Virus record (IMG/VR): IMGVR_UViG_3300045107_000822
Coordinates: 1 to 40,931 of that record
Reading direction: 5' to 3' (one strand)
From: a virus
Length of the DNA stretch: 40,931 nucleotides
Shown here: in pieces, positions 32,280 through 39,642 of the stretch
How the letters are laid out: every line of letters begins with the position of its first letter
Numbering within the stretch: position 1 is the stretch's first letter
Position numbers and translations under genes: made by a program
Notes under the pieces: model-generated
Databases searched by the model: none
What the model was told of the DNA's origin: nothing
What the model saw: the letters and a program-made list of their open reading frames with translations, nothing else

Positions 32280-32912
32280 TCACGACAGGGACGGCGACCA
32301 ATCGCGCTCGGCGACGATCGCGAGGGGATGGCCGCGCTGCACCAGGTGCACCGCGGCCTCGATCTTCTGGCCGAACGACCCGTACATCCACGCGGCCGTG
32401 GCCGTCTCGCCGATGATCAGGTAGTCGGCGTAGCTCACGTTCTCGGTCACGCGCCCACCCTGCTCCTCGATCGCGGCCTTCACCACCCGCCGCGGCCCAA
32501 AGAGGAAAGTGCCCGTGAGCACGAAGCGCTTCTCGAGGTACTCGATCATGGGCACCGGATCCGTGAACGCGAGTTGCGTGGGGGCGGCCGCCGGCGCGCC
32601 CTGCAGGCCGGCATCGCCGCCCAGCAGGCGTTCGAGGTAGACCATGAGCTCGAGGCGCTCCTCGTCATCGACGTAGCCGTCAGCGCGGGCGGCTTCGATG
32701 CGCTCGAGGAGCTGGAGCGCTGGCCACTCCGGCAGCTCGGGGTGCCGCTCGACGAAGCGCGCGATGACGTCGATCTCGGCGTCGACGAGGCGGCGATCGG
32801 CCAGGGCGCCGCGGCACAGGCCGAGCAGCTCGCGGAACGCGCCGTCGATCAGGTACGGGCGCGCGAAGGCGCCCCCGCGGCCGAGGTCCTTCATGCGGTC
32901 GGCGTCGCTCAT
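32280..32912 (-). CDS. BRCT-domain protein with N-terminal TerB-like helical domain
   Basis: A 210-residue protein. The C-terminal part (residues about 125-205: KRFVLTGTFLFGPRRVVKAAIEEQGGRV, YADYLIIGETATAAWMYGSFGQKIEAAVHL) is a BRCT domain of the type found in NAD-dependent DNA ligases. The N-terminal part (residues 25-95; LADRRLVDAEIDVIARFVERH, DGYVDDEERLELMVYLERLLG) resembles TerB or EF-hand-like helical modules. No nucleotidyltransferase is present, so it is not a ligase. A role in DNA damage recognition or host interference is possible. Its start overlaps the stop of the upstream lipoprotein gene. Confidence 0.8.
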   Translation of the reverse strand: MSDADRMKDLGRGGAFARPYLIDGAFRELLGLCRGALADRRLVDAEIDVIARFVERHPELPEWPALQLLERIEAARADGYVDDEERLELMVYLERLLGGDAGLQGAPAAAPTQLAFTDPVPMIEYLEKRFVLTGTFLFGPRRVVKAAIEEQGGRVTENVSYADYLIIGETATAAWMYGSFGQKIEAAVHLVQRGHPLAIVAERDWSPSLS

Positions 32913-33442
32913 GGCCGGCCTCCTGGCACCGTGCGACCGCCACGCTCGGCCCGGTCCCGAATGAGTCCTTCCACCTCGCGCTCGAGGACGCCGCGCGTGC
33001 TACACTCCTCCGGGCTGTTCACCGCGCTCGCGCGCGTGGAGAAGCGCACGGTCATGATGACGATGCTCGACGTCGAATCGCCGCGCACGCGGATGTTGTA
33101 GATGGCCTCCGTCGGCTGCAGCTGGTCGCCGGCGCGAGAGCCGCAATCCGCCCACGGGTGCGCCGGCACCAGCATCGAGGCGGTATCGCGGCCCACCCGC
33201 CCCACCCGGCTCTCCTCGGCGACCACGAGGCCGCTCGAGCGATCGATCGTGCGGATTGGGATGAACCGCTCCGCCAGCTGGTCCACCACGGCGATCCACG
33301 TGCGCTCGAAGCTGGCCCGCACAACGGTCCCGGTGCTGGGCTGCGGAGGCCCCGGGGGAATGGTCTTCACGCACCCAGAGCTGGCCGCGACCGCTGCCGC
33401 GATCGTGGCGCGAACGGCGACACTAACCGTCCATTGACGCAT
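32909..33442 (-). CDS. Lipoprotein (probable lysogenic-conversion gene)
   Basis: A 177-residue protein with a lipoprotein-type signal (residues 8-24, AVAASSGC; lipidated Cys at 24). The mature part has an alpha/beta pattern typical of small periplasmic domains (SFERTWIAVVDQLAERFIPIRTIDRSSGLVVAEES, IYNIRVRGDSTSSIVIMTVRFSTRA). The GAAGGAAG Shine-Dalgarno just before the ATG is good. Transcribed away from the lytic genes and toward BRCT and DUF2513, so it may be expressed from the prophage and change the cell surface (inference). Confidence 0.75.
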   Translation of the reverse strand: MRQWTVSVAVRATIAAAVAASSGCVKTIPPGPPQPSTGTVVRASFERTWIAVVDQLAERFIPIRTIDRSSGLVVAEESRVGRVGRDTASMLVPAHPWADCGSRAGDQLQPTEAIYNIRVRGDSTSSIVIMTVRFSTRASAVNSPEECSTRGVLEREVEGLIRDRAERGGRTVPGGRP

Positions 33443-33536
33443 CGTTCTTCCTTCGGGATGTTTTCGGTCCTGCTGTAGGCTCCCCAGGCAGCGTCGCCCG
33501 GTCGGCCGCGTCGTACCACGCTACTGCTTGTGCTCC
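33443..33536. promoter_or_regulatory. Divergent intergenic region
   Basis: A 94-bp gap between the minus-strand lipoprotein start and the plus-strand small gene. It carries the lipoprotein ribosome-binding site (complement of CTTCCTTC, 33447-33454) and would have to hold a promoter for each side. No convincing -35/-10 pair was recognised. Confidence 0.35.
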
Positions 33537-33791
33537 ATGGTCCCACCTGCCACCCCCACCCGATTCATCCTGCTCGCGCGCACGCACATCATCATCGCCG
33601 GCGTGGTGGTGCGCGAGGGGCAGCGCGTCTGCGTTGACCTGCTCGCCCCGGCCGGTCGCCAGGTGCGCATCATGAAGGACACGCCGCTGACGCCCGGCGC
33701 GGTGCTCGGCGCGATCGTTGACGGCGCGCTCATCCCGCTCGACGACGCTTCTTCGCAGGCGGTGGAGGAGCTGCGGAAGGCGGCGGGGTAA
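33537..33791 (+). CDS. Small hypothetical protein, antisense-overlapping the repressor gene end
   Basis: An 84-residue protein with a beta-rich pattern (RFILLARTHIIIAGVVVREGQRVCVDLL) and a plausible composition. ATG at 33537; an in-frame TTG at 33528 is possible. Its last 62 bases overlap the 3' end of the convergent repressor gene. It might encode a small regulator, or be a spurious frame in GC-rich DNA. Confidence 0.4.
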   Translation: MVPPATPTRFILLARTHIIIAGVVVREGQRVCVDLLAPAGRQVRIMKDTPLTPGAVLGAIVDGALIPLDDASSQAVEELRKAAG

Positions 33792-34203
33792 CGTCGCGCG
33801 CGTGGAACTCCGTCACGGCGCTCACCTCGGCAGGCGCCGTCTCACGCATCGACGCTTCCAGCTCACGACGCTGCGCCTCCACGGCGGCCGCGAACACCTC
33901 AGCGGCGAACCGACCGGCGCGCTCCCACTGCTCAAGTCGGTAGCGGCGCAGGATGTCCGGAACGTCCGGCAGGTGCTCGGCCGCCCGAATCGGGCGCGAA
34001 CCGAATAGCAGCCACTCCGGCTCGCGCCCGAGGGCCCGAGCGAGTCGCCAGATCGTATCAAGGTCGGGCTCGGAAGCCTCAAGCTCCCAAGTAGATACGG
34101 CCGCGTAGGACGCCCCGACCAGCTCACCCAGGCCAGCCTGAGTGAGCTTGCGCGCCACGCGCGCCTCCCGAATGCGTTGGCCCCACCCTCTTGACGAATT
34201 CAC
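33730..34203 (-). CDS. XRE-family repressor (CI-like), lacking a peptidase domain
   Basis: A 157-residue protein. Residues 7-65 form an HTH_XRE domain (IREARVARKLTQAGLGELVGASYAAVSTWELEAS, then LARALGREPEWLLFG). The C-terminal part is helical (residues 80-120) and ends in a Pro/Ala-rich basic tail (PPPPAKKRRRAG). The S24/LexA-like autocleavage domain of lambda CI is missing, so induction should use another route. GTG start at 34203; transcription diverges from the Cro/Ner-like gene across 34204-34267. Confidence 0.85.
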   Translation of the reverse strand: MNSSRGWGQRIREARVARKLTQAGLGELVGASYAAVSTWELEASEPDLDTIWRLARALGREPEWLLFGSRPIRAAEHLPDVPDILRRYRLEQWERAGRFAAEVFAAAVEAQRRELEASMRETAPAEVSAVTEFHARDVTPPPSAAPPPPAKKRRRAG

Positions 34204-34267
34204 GCGATGCTTGTACGCTCAACCGTCGCTTGAAACGAAAACGCTTTCGCTTTCCTCAGAGGTAAGC
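34204..34267. promoter_or_regulatory. Divergent operator/promoter region of the lysogeny switch
   Basis: A 64-bp gap, the AT-richest intergenic stretch nearby, between the repressor and Cro/Ner-like genes. It holds an inverted repeat: CGAAA (34236-34240), ACGC, TTTCG (34245-34249). Outer GAAA (34232-34235) and CTTTC (34250-34254) extend the symmetry with a one-base offset. It is a good candidate operator. On the minus strand TACAAG (34210-34215) lies just before the repressor start, so a leaderless repressor transcript is possible; no complete -35/-10 pair is certain. Confidence 0.6.
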
Positions 34268-34504
34268 ATGACCCCGGCCGAGCGGAAGGCTGCGCTGATC
34301 CTCAAGGGCGCCGCGCACCACAGAATCGCAGCGAAGGCCCGTGTCTCGGGCGGGACGGTGTCTCGCGTGATCCACGGGCAGGCCCGGCATGCGCGCGTCG
34401 AGCGCGTGGTGTCGGAGATCCTTGGGCTGGCGCAGGAGGATGTGTTCGGCCCGGCGCCGGTTCCGCGGCGTCGGCTGGTGGGGAGCGCGCGCAAGTCTGC
34501 ATGA
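34268..34504 (+). CDS. Cro/Ner-like DNA-binding protein
   Basis: A 78-residue protein with one helix-turn-helix (RKAALILKGAAHHRIAAKARVSGGTVSRVIHGQARHARVERVV) and a basic C-terminus. It is divergent from the XRE repressor and is the first gene of the rightward early operon, the position of Cro or Ner regulators. It probably binds the inverted repeat at 34232-34254. The ATG follows an AGAGGTAAGC leader with a usable GAGG. Confidence 0.75.
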   Translation: MTPAERKAALILKGAAHHRIAAKARVSGGTVSRVIHGQARHARVERVVSEILGLAQEDVFGPAPVPRRRLVGSARKSA

Positions 34505-34587
34505 CCCTCACTCTCACCGCGCCGGTGACCGCCGGGGAGCGGGAGAGTTGCACAGCTGGACCCGGGCGCCTCGCCCAGGAGCGTCTC
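34505..34587. promoter_or_regulatory. Leader of the second right-arm gene
   Basis: An 83-bp stretch that could be read as an N-terminal extension but looks like untranslated leader. A hairpin GGGCG-CCT-CGCCC (34564-34576) sits directly before AGGAG (34577-34581), six bases from the ATG at 34588. This arrangement matches the leader of the gene at 14281 (GGAGCGTCCCATG there, GGAGCGTCTCATG here). Confidence 0.4.
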
Positions 34588-34932
34588 ATGGACCGTCCCA
34601 CGCAGGTCCTCAGCCTCGACGACTACCGCCGCCGCGTCAACGCCGGCGCGCGCGGCATGGTGATTCGCACGACCGACGAGCAGCGGCCGAAGAGCCAGGC
34701 GGTGCGGAACGCGCGCCGTGGCCTGCTGCGCCCGTGGTCGGGCCTCACGCGGCTGGTGGCGTGCGTGATCCGCGGCGCCGTCGACGCGCAGGTGGGCTGG
34801 GAGGTGCTCAGCTGGGTGGCGCGCCTCGAGGCCTACGTGCTGGCCGAGTGCCGCGCGCGGTGGCCGGAGGCGCTGTGGCCGCAGGACCCGCACCCGCCGG
34901 CGGCGACGTCGCCGCTGCGCCGCGCCGCCTGA
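34588..34932 (+). CDS. Hypothetical early protein
   Basis: A 114-residue protein: MDRPTQVLSLDDYRRRVNAG, a basic central region (KSQAVRNARRGLLRPWSG) and a helical, Trp-rich C-terminal half (WEVLSWVARLEAYVLAECRARWPEALWP). Not recognised. ATG 34588 is chosen because of the AGGAG six bases upstream; an ATG at 34501 overlapping the Cro-like stop would give 143 residues and cannot be excluded. Confidence 0.55.
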   Translation: MDRPTQVLSLDDYRRRVNAGARGMVIRTTDEQRPKSQAVRNARRGLLRPWSGLTRLVACVIRGAVDAQVGWEVLSWVARLEAYVLAECRARWPEALWPQDPHPPAATSPLRRAA

Positions 34933-35044
34933 CCCTCTACGGGAACGGGGCCCCCGTGTGACCGCACGGAGACCCCGTCACCACCGCGCGGCGGTGTTCC
35001 GCCCGCCGCGCGCCAGCAATCTAGCGGATCGAGGACCTGCTGTC

Positions 35045-35584
35045 ATGACCGCTGTGTCGATCGTCGTCGAGCCAGCCGCCGCGCGCACCCTCGCGGATGC
35101 GACGGGCTACCCGGGCACCGGCACCGACGCGCCGCTCACCCTCGAGCGCGTGCACCAGGAGGCCGACGAGGAGGGCGCCCCGCGCATCATCCGCGAGGCG
35201 ATCACCCTCCCCAACGCGAAGCTCTGCGCGCGGCGCGTGGGCTCCCGGAAGCGGGAGTCCCTCTTCCTGCACACCGCCGGCAACCCCGTGGTCACGGTCG
35301 GGCTCGAGCTCTCGCGCGACGACCTGCTCGCGCTCGACGAGCTGCTCCCGATCTACCCGGACAAGGTCGTCCTCCTCGGCGCGATGCAGCGGCTGCACGC
35401 GCAGCTGCTCGAGGCCCGCACGGCCGCGGCGCAGCTCGAGGTCGACCGGGCGGCGCTCGCGCGGCAGGCGGAGCAGGACCGCGCCTGGGCGCAGGAGACG
35501 ACGGCCCGGCTGGCCGACATGGAGACCACGATCGCCACGCTCACCGCGCAGCTGCAGCGCGCCGAGACCCGGAGCGGGTCGTGA
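35045..35584 (+). CDS. Hypothetical protein with C-terminal coiled coil
   Basis: A 179-residue protein. The N-terminal 120 residues are alpha/beta (APRIIREAITLPNAKLCARRV, SLFLHTAGNPVVTVGLELSRDDLLALDELLPIYPD). Residues 120-175 form a coiled coil (AMQRLHAQLLEARTAAAQLEV ... TIATLTAQLQRAE). Possibly an oligomeric scaffold for the replication or recombination proteins encoded next to it. ATG 35045 is preferred; GTG 34958 is an alternative. Its stop overlaps the clamp-like gene start (GTGA). Confidence 0.55.
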   Translation: MTAVSIVVEPAAARTLADATGYPGTGTDAPLTLERVHQEADEEGAPRIIREAITLPNAKLCARRVGSRKRESLFLHTAGNPVVTVGLELSRDDLLALDELLPIYPDKVVLLGAMQRLHAQLLEARTAAAQLEVDRAALARQAEQDRAWAQETTARLADMETTIATLTAQLQRAETRSGS

Positions 35585-36534
35585 GCGCGGCCACCCCCGA
35601 AGTGGCGGCGATGACGCTCGCCCTGCCGGCCGCGCTCGCAGCCCTCGGCTGGCGCAACGCCTTCCTCGCCACGGGGCAGGACGACGAGCGTCCCGCCCTC
35701 TACCGCACCCTCGCCGTCGAGTTCTTCCCGCGCGGCGTGCAGTTCGTGGCGACGAACGGGATCCTGCTGCTGCGCACCTGGGTGCCGACCCGCGCCCCCG
35801 AGGGGGAGCACATCGCCCGGATGCCGGAGCTCGACGAGGCGCCGGAGACGGCGGTGGTGGTCTCGGACCGCGAGCGGTTCGCGATCGGCTTCATGGGGAC
35901 CCTGTACCGCACCGCGAGCGCGGAGGGCGGGTCGGGGCTGGATGTCGAGCTCGTGGTCGAGCCGGTCCCGGACGACGAGGCGGAGCCCGCCCTGGGCGAG
36001 GCCTTCGCGCGCCGGCGGCTCACCCTGCGAGCGCTCGGGCAGGCGCTGCACTGCACGCTGCGAGAGGAGGACTTCCCGAACTGGCGCGAGGCGCAGGCCG
36101 GGCGCGGGCTCGACGGTACCGAGCTGGTGGACCAGATGCGGATCGCCGTCGGGCAGTTCAAGACGGTGGGGCAGCTTCGCGGCGTGTCGTCGCTCGAGTG
36201 CAGCTTCGCTGGCGTGAACGGCGCGATCGCCCTGTACGCGATCGGCGAGCTCGAGGTGCGCGGCCTGATGATGCCGATGCGCCAGGACAAGGCGGAGGTC
36301 GAGGCGCGCGAGAAGGCCCGCCTGCGCGACGCGCTGCGGCGAGGCGATCGCCTCGTGTCGCAGCTCGAGGAGGCGCTGGCCCCCGAGAACATGACCCGCG
36401 CCTTGGGGGAGCTCGAGGCGGAGGGTGACGACCGGAGCCTCGCGGCGCAGATGCGCCGGGGGGAGGTCTCGATCGAGGTCAACGGCCGCCCAGTGGCGCC
36501 GCCGACGGCCCGCCCCACGAAGAAGGAGAGCTGA
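35581..36534 (+). CDS. Shortened beta-clamp (DnaN)-like protein with C-terminal extension
   Basis: A 317-residue protein with two signatures of bacterial sliding clamps. One is RPALYRTLAVEFFPRGVQF followed by VATNGILLL, which corresponds to the start of clamp domain II with the VATDGHRL motif. The other is GLMMPMR at residues 229-234, matching the conserved VMPMR end of DnaN. Only two of the usual three clamp domains would fit before that motif. About 83 charged helical residues follow it. It may tether polymerase or recombination enzymes, or antagonise the host clamp. The fold is inferred from these motifs and not established. Confidence 0.55.
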   Translation: MSAATPEVAAMTLALPAALAALGWRNAFLATGQDDERPALYRTLAVEFFPRGVQFVATNGILLLRTWVPTRAPEGEHIARMPELDEAPETAVVVSDRERFAIGFMGTLYRTASAEGGSGLDVELVVEPVPDDEAEPALGEAFARRRLTLRALGQALHCTLREEDFPNWREAQAGRGLDGTELVDQMRIAVGQFKTVGQLRGVSSLECSFAGVNGAIALYAIGELEVRGLMMPMRQDKAEVEAREKARLRDALRRGDRLVSQLEEALAPENMTRALGELEAEGDDRSLAAQMRRGEVSIEVNGRPVAPPTARPTKKES

Positions 36535-36537
36535 CCC

Positions 36538-38493
36538 ATGCCGAAGACGCGCGCGGCCGCCCCAGCGGCCGACAACCAGATCGACTTCACGATCGCGATC
36601 CCCGAGGCCGCCAAGGCCCCGACGATCGTGCAGATCCCGCGCAGTGCGATCGTGCCGGATCCGGACAACCCCCGCCTCGAGGCCGACGCGGACCTCCGCG
36701 CCTCGATCGCGAGCCAGGGGATCCTCGAGCCGCTCACGGTGTTCCCCGCCCTCGGCGGCTACCAGCTCGTCGACGGCGAGCGCCGCTGGCGCGCGGCCGA
36801 GGGCGTGCTCGAGTCCCTGCCCTGCATCGTGCGCGAGGATCTCGCGGACCCGGCGCGCCGGCTCGCCGCGCAGCTGGTGGCGAACACGGGGAAGCCGCTC
36901 ACGCCGATCGAGTGGGGCCGCGCGGTGCGCCGCCTCCTGGACGCCGGCGCCGGCTCCCTCGAGGAAGTCGCCCGGCAGCTCGGGAAGCCGCGCTCGACGA
37001 TCGCGGAGCACGCGAAGCTGCTCGACCTCGGCCCCTGGGTGCCCCTGATCGAGCGTGGGCGCGTGCCGAGCTCTTGGGCGGTGCGGGTGCTCTTTCCCTA
37101 CGCCGGCTGCCCGGACGCGGTGCACGCGGCGGCGCTGGCGTCGCCCTCGCTCCTCGAGTTGTCCGAGGACGGGGTCGAAGGCGACACCATCGACGGCTTC
37201 GAGGCCGACGTGCGGCAGGCCTACCGCCCGCACCTCTACCCGATCGGGAAGTCGAAGGACGACGAGCGGCCGCGCTTCTCGACCAGCAAGCATGACGCCG
37301 AGTGCAGCTGCGGCGGCATCACGGTGGAGCTCGACTTCCGGGGGAAGCGGAAGTGCTGCGGCAACCCCGAGTGGTGGAAGCCGCTCGACGCGGCCGCGAA
37401 GAAGGCCGCCAAGGCGAAGGAGAAGGCGAGCGCGAAGGCGGCGCCGGCCCGGCCCAGCCGGCCGAAGGGCCCCGTCTTCGGGAAGCTCCCGGAGGGGCAC
37501 GAGCGCCTGCAGGCGAAGTCGTTGTACGAGGCGCCGAAGGGCCACGTGTGGCTCACCGAGTTCAACGGCTGCTGGGCGACCCGCGACCGTCAGGGCGGGG
37601 AGTGGGATGCGCGCGTCGTGGTCGCCTCTGCCACGCCGGCCGAGCTGGCCCGCGTCGTGACGCGCGAGGGCGAGCGCGTCGCCGTGAAGACGTCGGCGCT
37701 GCGCGATGCACAGAGCGAGTGGAAGGCGCGGTGGGAGGCGCGCGCACAGGCGCTGGCCGCCGAGGTCGACGCGCGCGCGCAGGCGTTCGCGCCCCTGAGC
37801 GATGCGGTCGCGCGCGCGGTGGTGCGCCTTGCGTTCGCGGACGACACCTGGCGCGCTCGCCAGCTGCTCGCGGCCTACCTGCCGGCGGCCGAGAAGCACC
37901 TGAAGGAGAGGGACCTGACGCCGCACGTTTCGCTCCACGACCACGACGCCGCGACGCTCGCGGGCCGGCTGCTCGCGTCCGGCGGCAACACGATCGAGCA
38001 GATGCTGCAGGACGAGCAGGAGGCAGCGCGGAAGGAGATCAGGGCCTCGCCCGTGCCGTTCCTGGGCGCCGAGCCCAAGGTCAAGGCGCCGACGGCCAAG
38101 GCGAAGCAGACGGTGCCGCAGAAGGTGCCGGCGTACATGGCGCCGATGCAGCCGTCGGCCGCGCTGGCGGCGATCGTGGGCGACGCGCCGCTGACGCGCG
38201 TGGAGATCACGAAGCGGCTGTGGACCTACATCCAGAAGCAGGGACTGCAGGACAAGAAGAACAAGCGGATGATCCACGCCGACGAGCTGCTTCAGCCGAT
38301 CTTCAAGGCCCGGTCCGTCAACATGTTCGACATGACGAAGCTGGTGAGCAAGCACCTGAAGCCCACGGCTGACGCCGCCAAGGCGCCGAAGGCCGGGAAG
38401 GCGAAGGCCGCCGCGCCGGCGCACGAGCCGCTGTGGGATGACGACGACGAGGAGCTCGACGAGGAGCCCCTCGACCTGGACGAGGAGGAGTAG
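36538..38493 (+). CDS. ParB-type N-terminus fused to a C-terminal SWIB/MDM2 domain
   Basis: A 651-residue protein. Residues 29-115 are a ParB/Srx-like domain: IPRSAIVPDPDNPRL, LRASIASQGILEPLTVFP, and VDGERRWRAAE (GERR at 80-83). A helix-turn-helix follows (about 140-163, SLEEVARQLGKPRSTIAEHAKLL). A Cys cluster (C256, C258, C273, C274) may bind zinc, and a Lys/Ala-rich linker spans about 280-310. Residues 538-609 match a SWIB/MDM2 domain (SAALAAIVGDAPLTRVEITK, then LWTYIQKQGLQDKKNKRMI, then SVNMFDMTKLVSKHLKP). The last 18 residues are nearly all acidic. ParB domains bind DNA and CTP; bacterial SWIB domains are usually stand-alone or fused to topoisomerase I. This fusion is unusual. Its role (DNA compaction, partition, transcription control) is unknown. 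Confidence 0.85.
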   Translation: MPKTRAAAPAADNQIDFTIAIPEAAKAPTIVQIPRSAIVPDPDNPRLEADADLRASIASQGILEPLTVFPALGGYQLVDGERRWRAAEGVLESLPCIVREDLADPARRLAAQLVANTGKPLTPIEWGRAVRRLLDAGAGSLEEVARQLGKPRSTIAEHAKLLDLGPWVPLIERGRVPSSWAVRVLFPYAGCPDAVHAAALASPSLLELSEDGVEGDTIDGFEADVRQAYRPHLYPIGKSKDDERPRFSTSKHDAECSCGGITVELDFRGKRKCCGNPEWWKPLDAAAKKAAKAKEKASAKAAPARPSRPKGPVFGKLPEGHERLQAKSLYEAPKGHVWLTEFNGCWATRDRQGGEWDARVVVASATPAELARVVTREGERVAVKTSALRDAQSEWKARWEARAQALAAEVDARAQAFAPLSDAVARAVVRLAFADDTWRARQLLAAYLPAAEKHLKERDLTPHVSLHDHDAATLAGRLLASGGNTIEQMLQDEQEAARKEIRASPVPFLGAEPKVKAPTAKAKQTVPQKVPAYMAPMQPSAALAAIVGDAPLTRVEITKRLWTYIQKQGLQDKKNKRMIHADELLQPIFKARSVNMFDMTKLVSKHLKPTADAAKAPKAGKAKAAAPAHEPLWDDDDEELDEEPLDLDEEE

Positions 38494-38495
38494 CG

Positions 38496-38774
38496 ATGCG
38501 ACGCACCATGAGCCAGCGCGAGGCGCGTGACTGGAAGCGGCGCGCCCTCGCGGCCGAGAGCAGGCTGCGGCACCGGGAGGGGGCGATCTTCGCGGCCTAC
38601 GGCGGCGATGTGCACCTCGGGCACCTGCCGGCGACCGAGAAGATCATGGAGGCCGTGCGGGTGGCCGAGGCGCTCGGGTGCGTCACGGTGGCGCGTCGCA
38701 CCACGCGCTTTGGTGGTCCCGCCCTCGAGTTCATGGCCATCGCCCAGACCCCGCCGAAGGTGGCCGGCGCGTGA
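38496..38774 (+). CDS. Hypothetical small protein
   Basis: A 92-residue protein with a basic N-terminal helix (SQREARDWKRRALAAESRLR) and a mixed C-terminal part (IMEAVRVAEALGCVTVARRTTRFGG). ATG is preceded by GAGGAGGAG inside the end of the ParB-SWIB gene, which provides the ribosome-binding site. Not recognised. Confidence 0.6.
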   Translation: MRRTMSQREARDWKRRALAAESRLRHREGAIFAAYGGDVHLGHLPATEKIMEAVRVAEALGCVTVARRTTRFGGPALEFMAIAQTPPKVAGA

Positions 38775-39292
38775 CCACGTTCATCGCCTCCCTCGAGACC
38801 GAGGTTCCCGTGAGCCGGTCCATCAACCACATCCGTGAGCTGGTGGAGCGGTTCGGGGCGCGCGAGTTCTCGACGCACTACGATGCGGCCACCCGCCCGA
38901 TCGGCATCGGCTTCACGGTGCGGGACCCGCGCGTGACCGGCGACGAGCCCGTCTACCTGCCGGTGCAGCTGCGCGCGCCGACCGAGACGATCTACAAGGC
39001 GCTGCTGGCGTCGAAGCGCCGCAGCTACTTCATCGCCACGCAGGAGCGGTGTCGTGCGCAGGCGGAGCGCGTGGCGTGGCGGAACCTCCACGACTTCGTG
39101 CGCGCCTCGCTCATCGGGGTCCAGACCGGCATCATGTCGCTCGGCGAGGCCTTCATGGCGTCGCTGGTGGTGACGACGCCGGCGGGACCGGAGCGCCTGG
39201 GGGAGATCGTCGCGCGGGGGAGCCTGCTGCAGCCCGTGCGCGGGCAGCTGCGGCTCCTGGCGCCCGGGATGCGGGAGGGCCCGACGCCATGA
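38771..39292 (+). CDS. Hypothetical phage early protein
   Basis: A 173-residue protein resembling an uncharacterised phage group (HIRELVERFGAREFSTHYDAATRPIGIGFTVRDP; then YLPVQLRAPTETIYKAL; AERVAWRNLHDFVRASLIGVQTGIMSLGEAFMASLVV). The order 'beta domain, then AWRxLxDFV helical segment' is shared by many temperate phages, but no function is known to me. GTG start overlaps the previous stop by 4 bases. Confidence 0.65.
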   Translation: MTTFIASLETEVPVSRSINHIRELVERFGAREFSTHYDAATRPIGIGFTVRDPRVTGDEPVYLPVQLRAPTETIYKALLASKRRSYFIATQERCRAQAERVAWRNLHDFVRASLIGVQTGIMSLGEAFMASLVVTTPAGPERLGEIVARGSLLQPVRGQLRLLAPGMREGPTP

Positions 39293-39642
39293 GCTCCACG
39301 GCCACCCTCGAGGAGGTCCTCGCCGACGCCGACGAGCAGGCGCAGATCCTGCGCCGGTCGGGCTACGAGCGCCATGCGGACTCGATCGCGGAGCTGGTGA
39401 GCGCGGTGCGGGGGGCCGCGCGCGAGTTCCTCGAGTTCGCCCCGGAGACGGAGGCGATGCTCTTTTCCGGGCAGACCCGGAACTGGCTGCGCGATCGGTT
39501 CGCCGGCTGGGAGCGCCGGGGCCACGCCAAGAAGGAGAAGGGGATGCGCTACTACCGGTTGTGCGTGCTGCCGCGGCGGGCCGAGCCCGCGCGGGCGCGT
39601 GAGGCGGGCCGCGCGGCGGCACGGCAGGGGGCGGCATCGTGA
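39289..39642 (+). CDS. Putative excisionase-like or small DNA-binding protein
   Basis: A 117-residue protein. The N-terminus is acidic and helical; the C-terminal half is basic, with a winged-helix-like pattern (LFSGQTRNWLRDRFAGWERRGHAKKEKGMRYYRLCVLP). It overlaps the integrase start by 4 bases. Recombination directionality factors are often small, basic and coupled to the integrase, so this is a candidate; the fold is inferred and not recognised with certainty. Confidence 0.5.
   Translation: MSSTATLEEVLADADEQAQILRRSGYERHADSIAELVSAVRGAAREFLEFAPETEAMLFSGQTRNWLRDRFAGWERRGHAKKEKGMRYYRLCVLPRRAEPARAREAGRAAARQGAAS

Noticed and set aside
35353-38424. Minus-strand reading frame of more than 1000 codons opposite the clamp and ParB-SWIB genes
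   Set aside because: It is a GC-rich antisense shadow: Arg/Leu/His-rich with no recognisable domain, while the plus strand encodes clear ParB, HTH and SWIB motifs over the same DNA.
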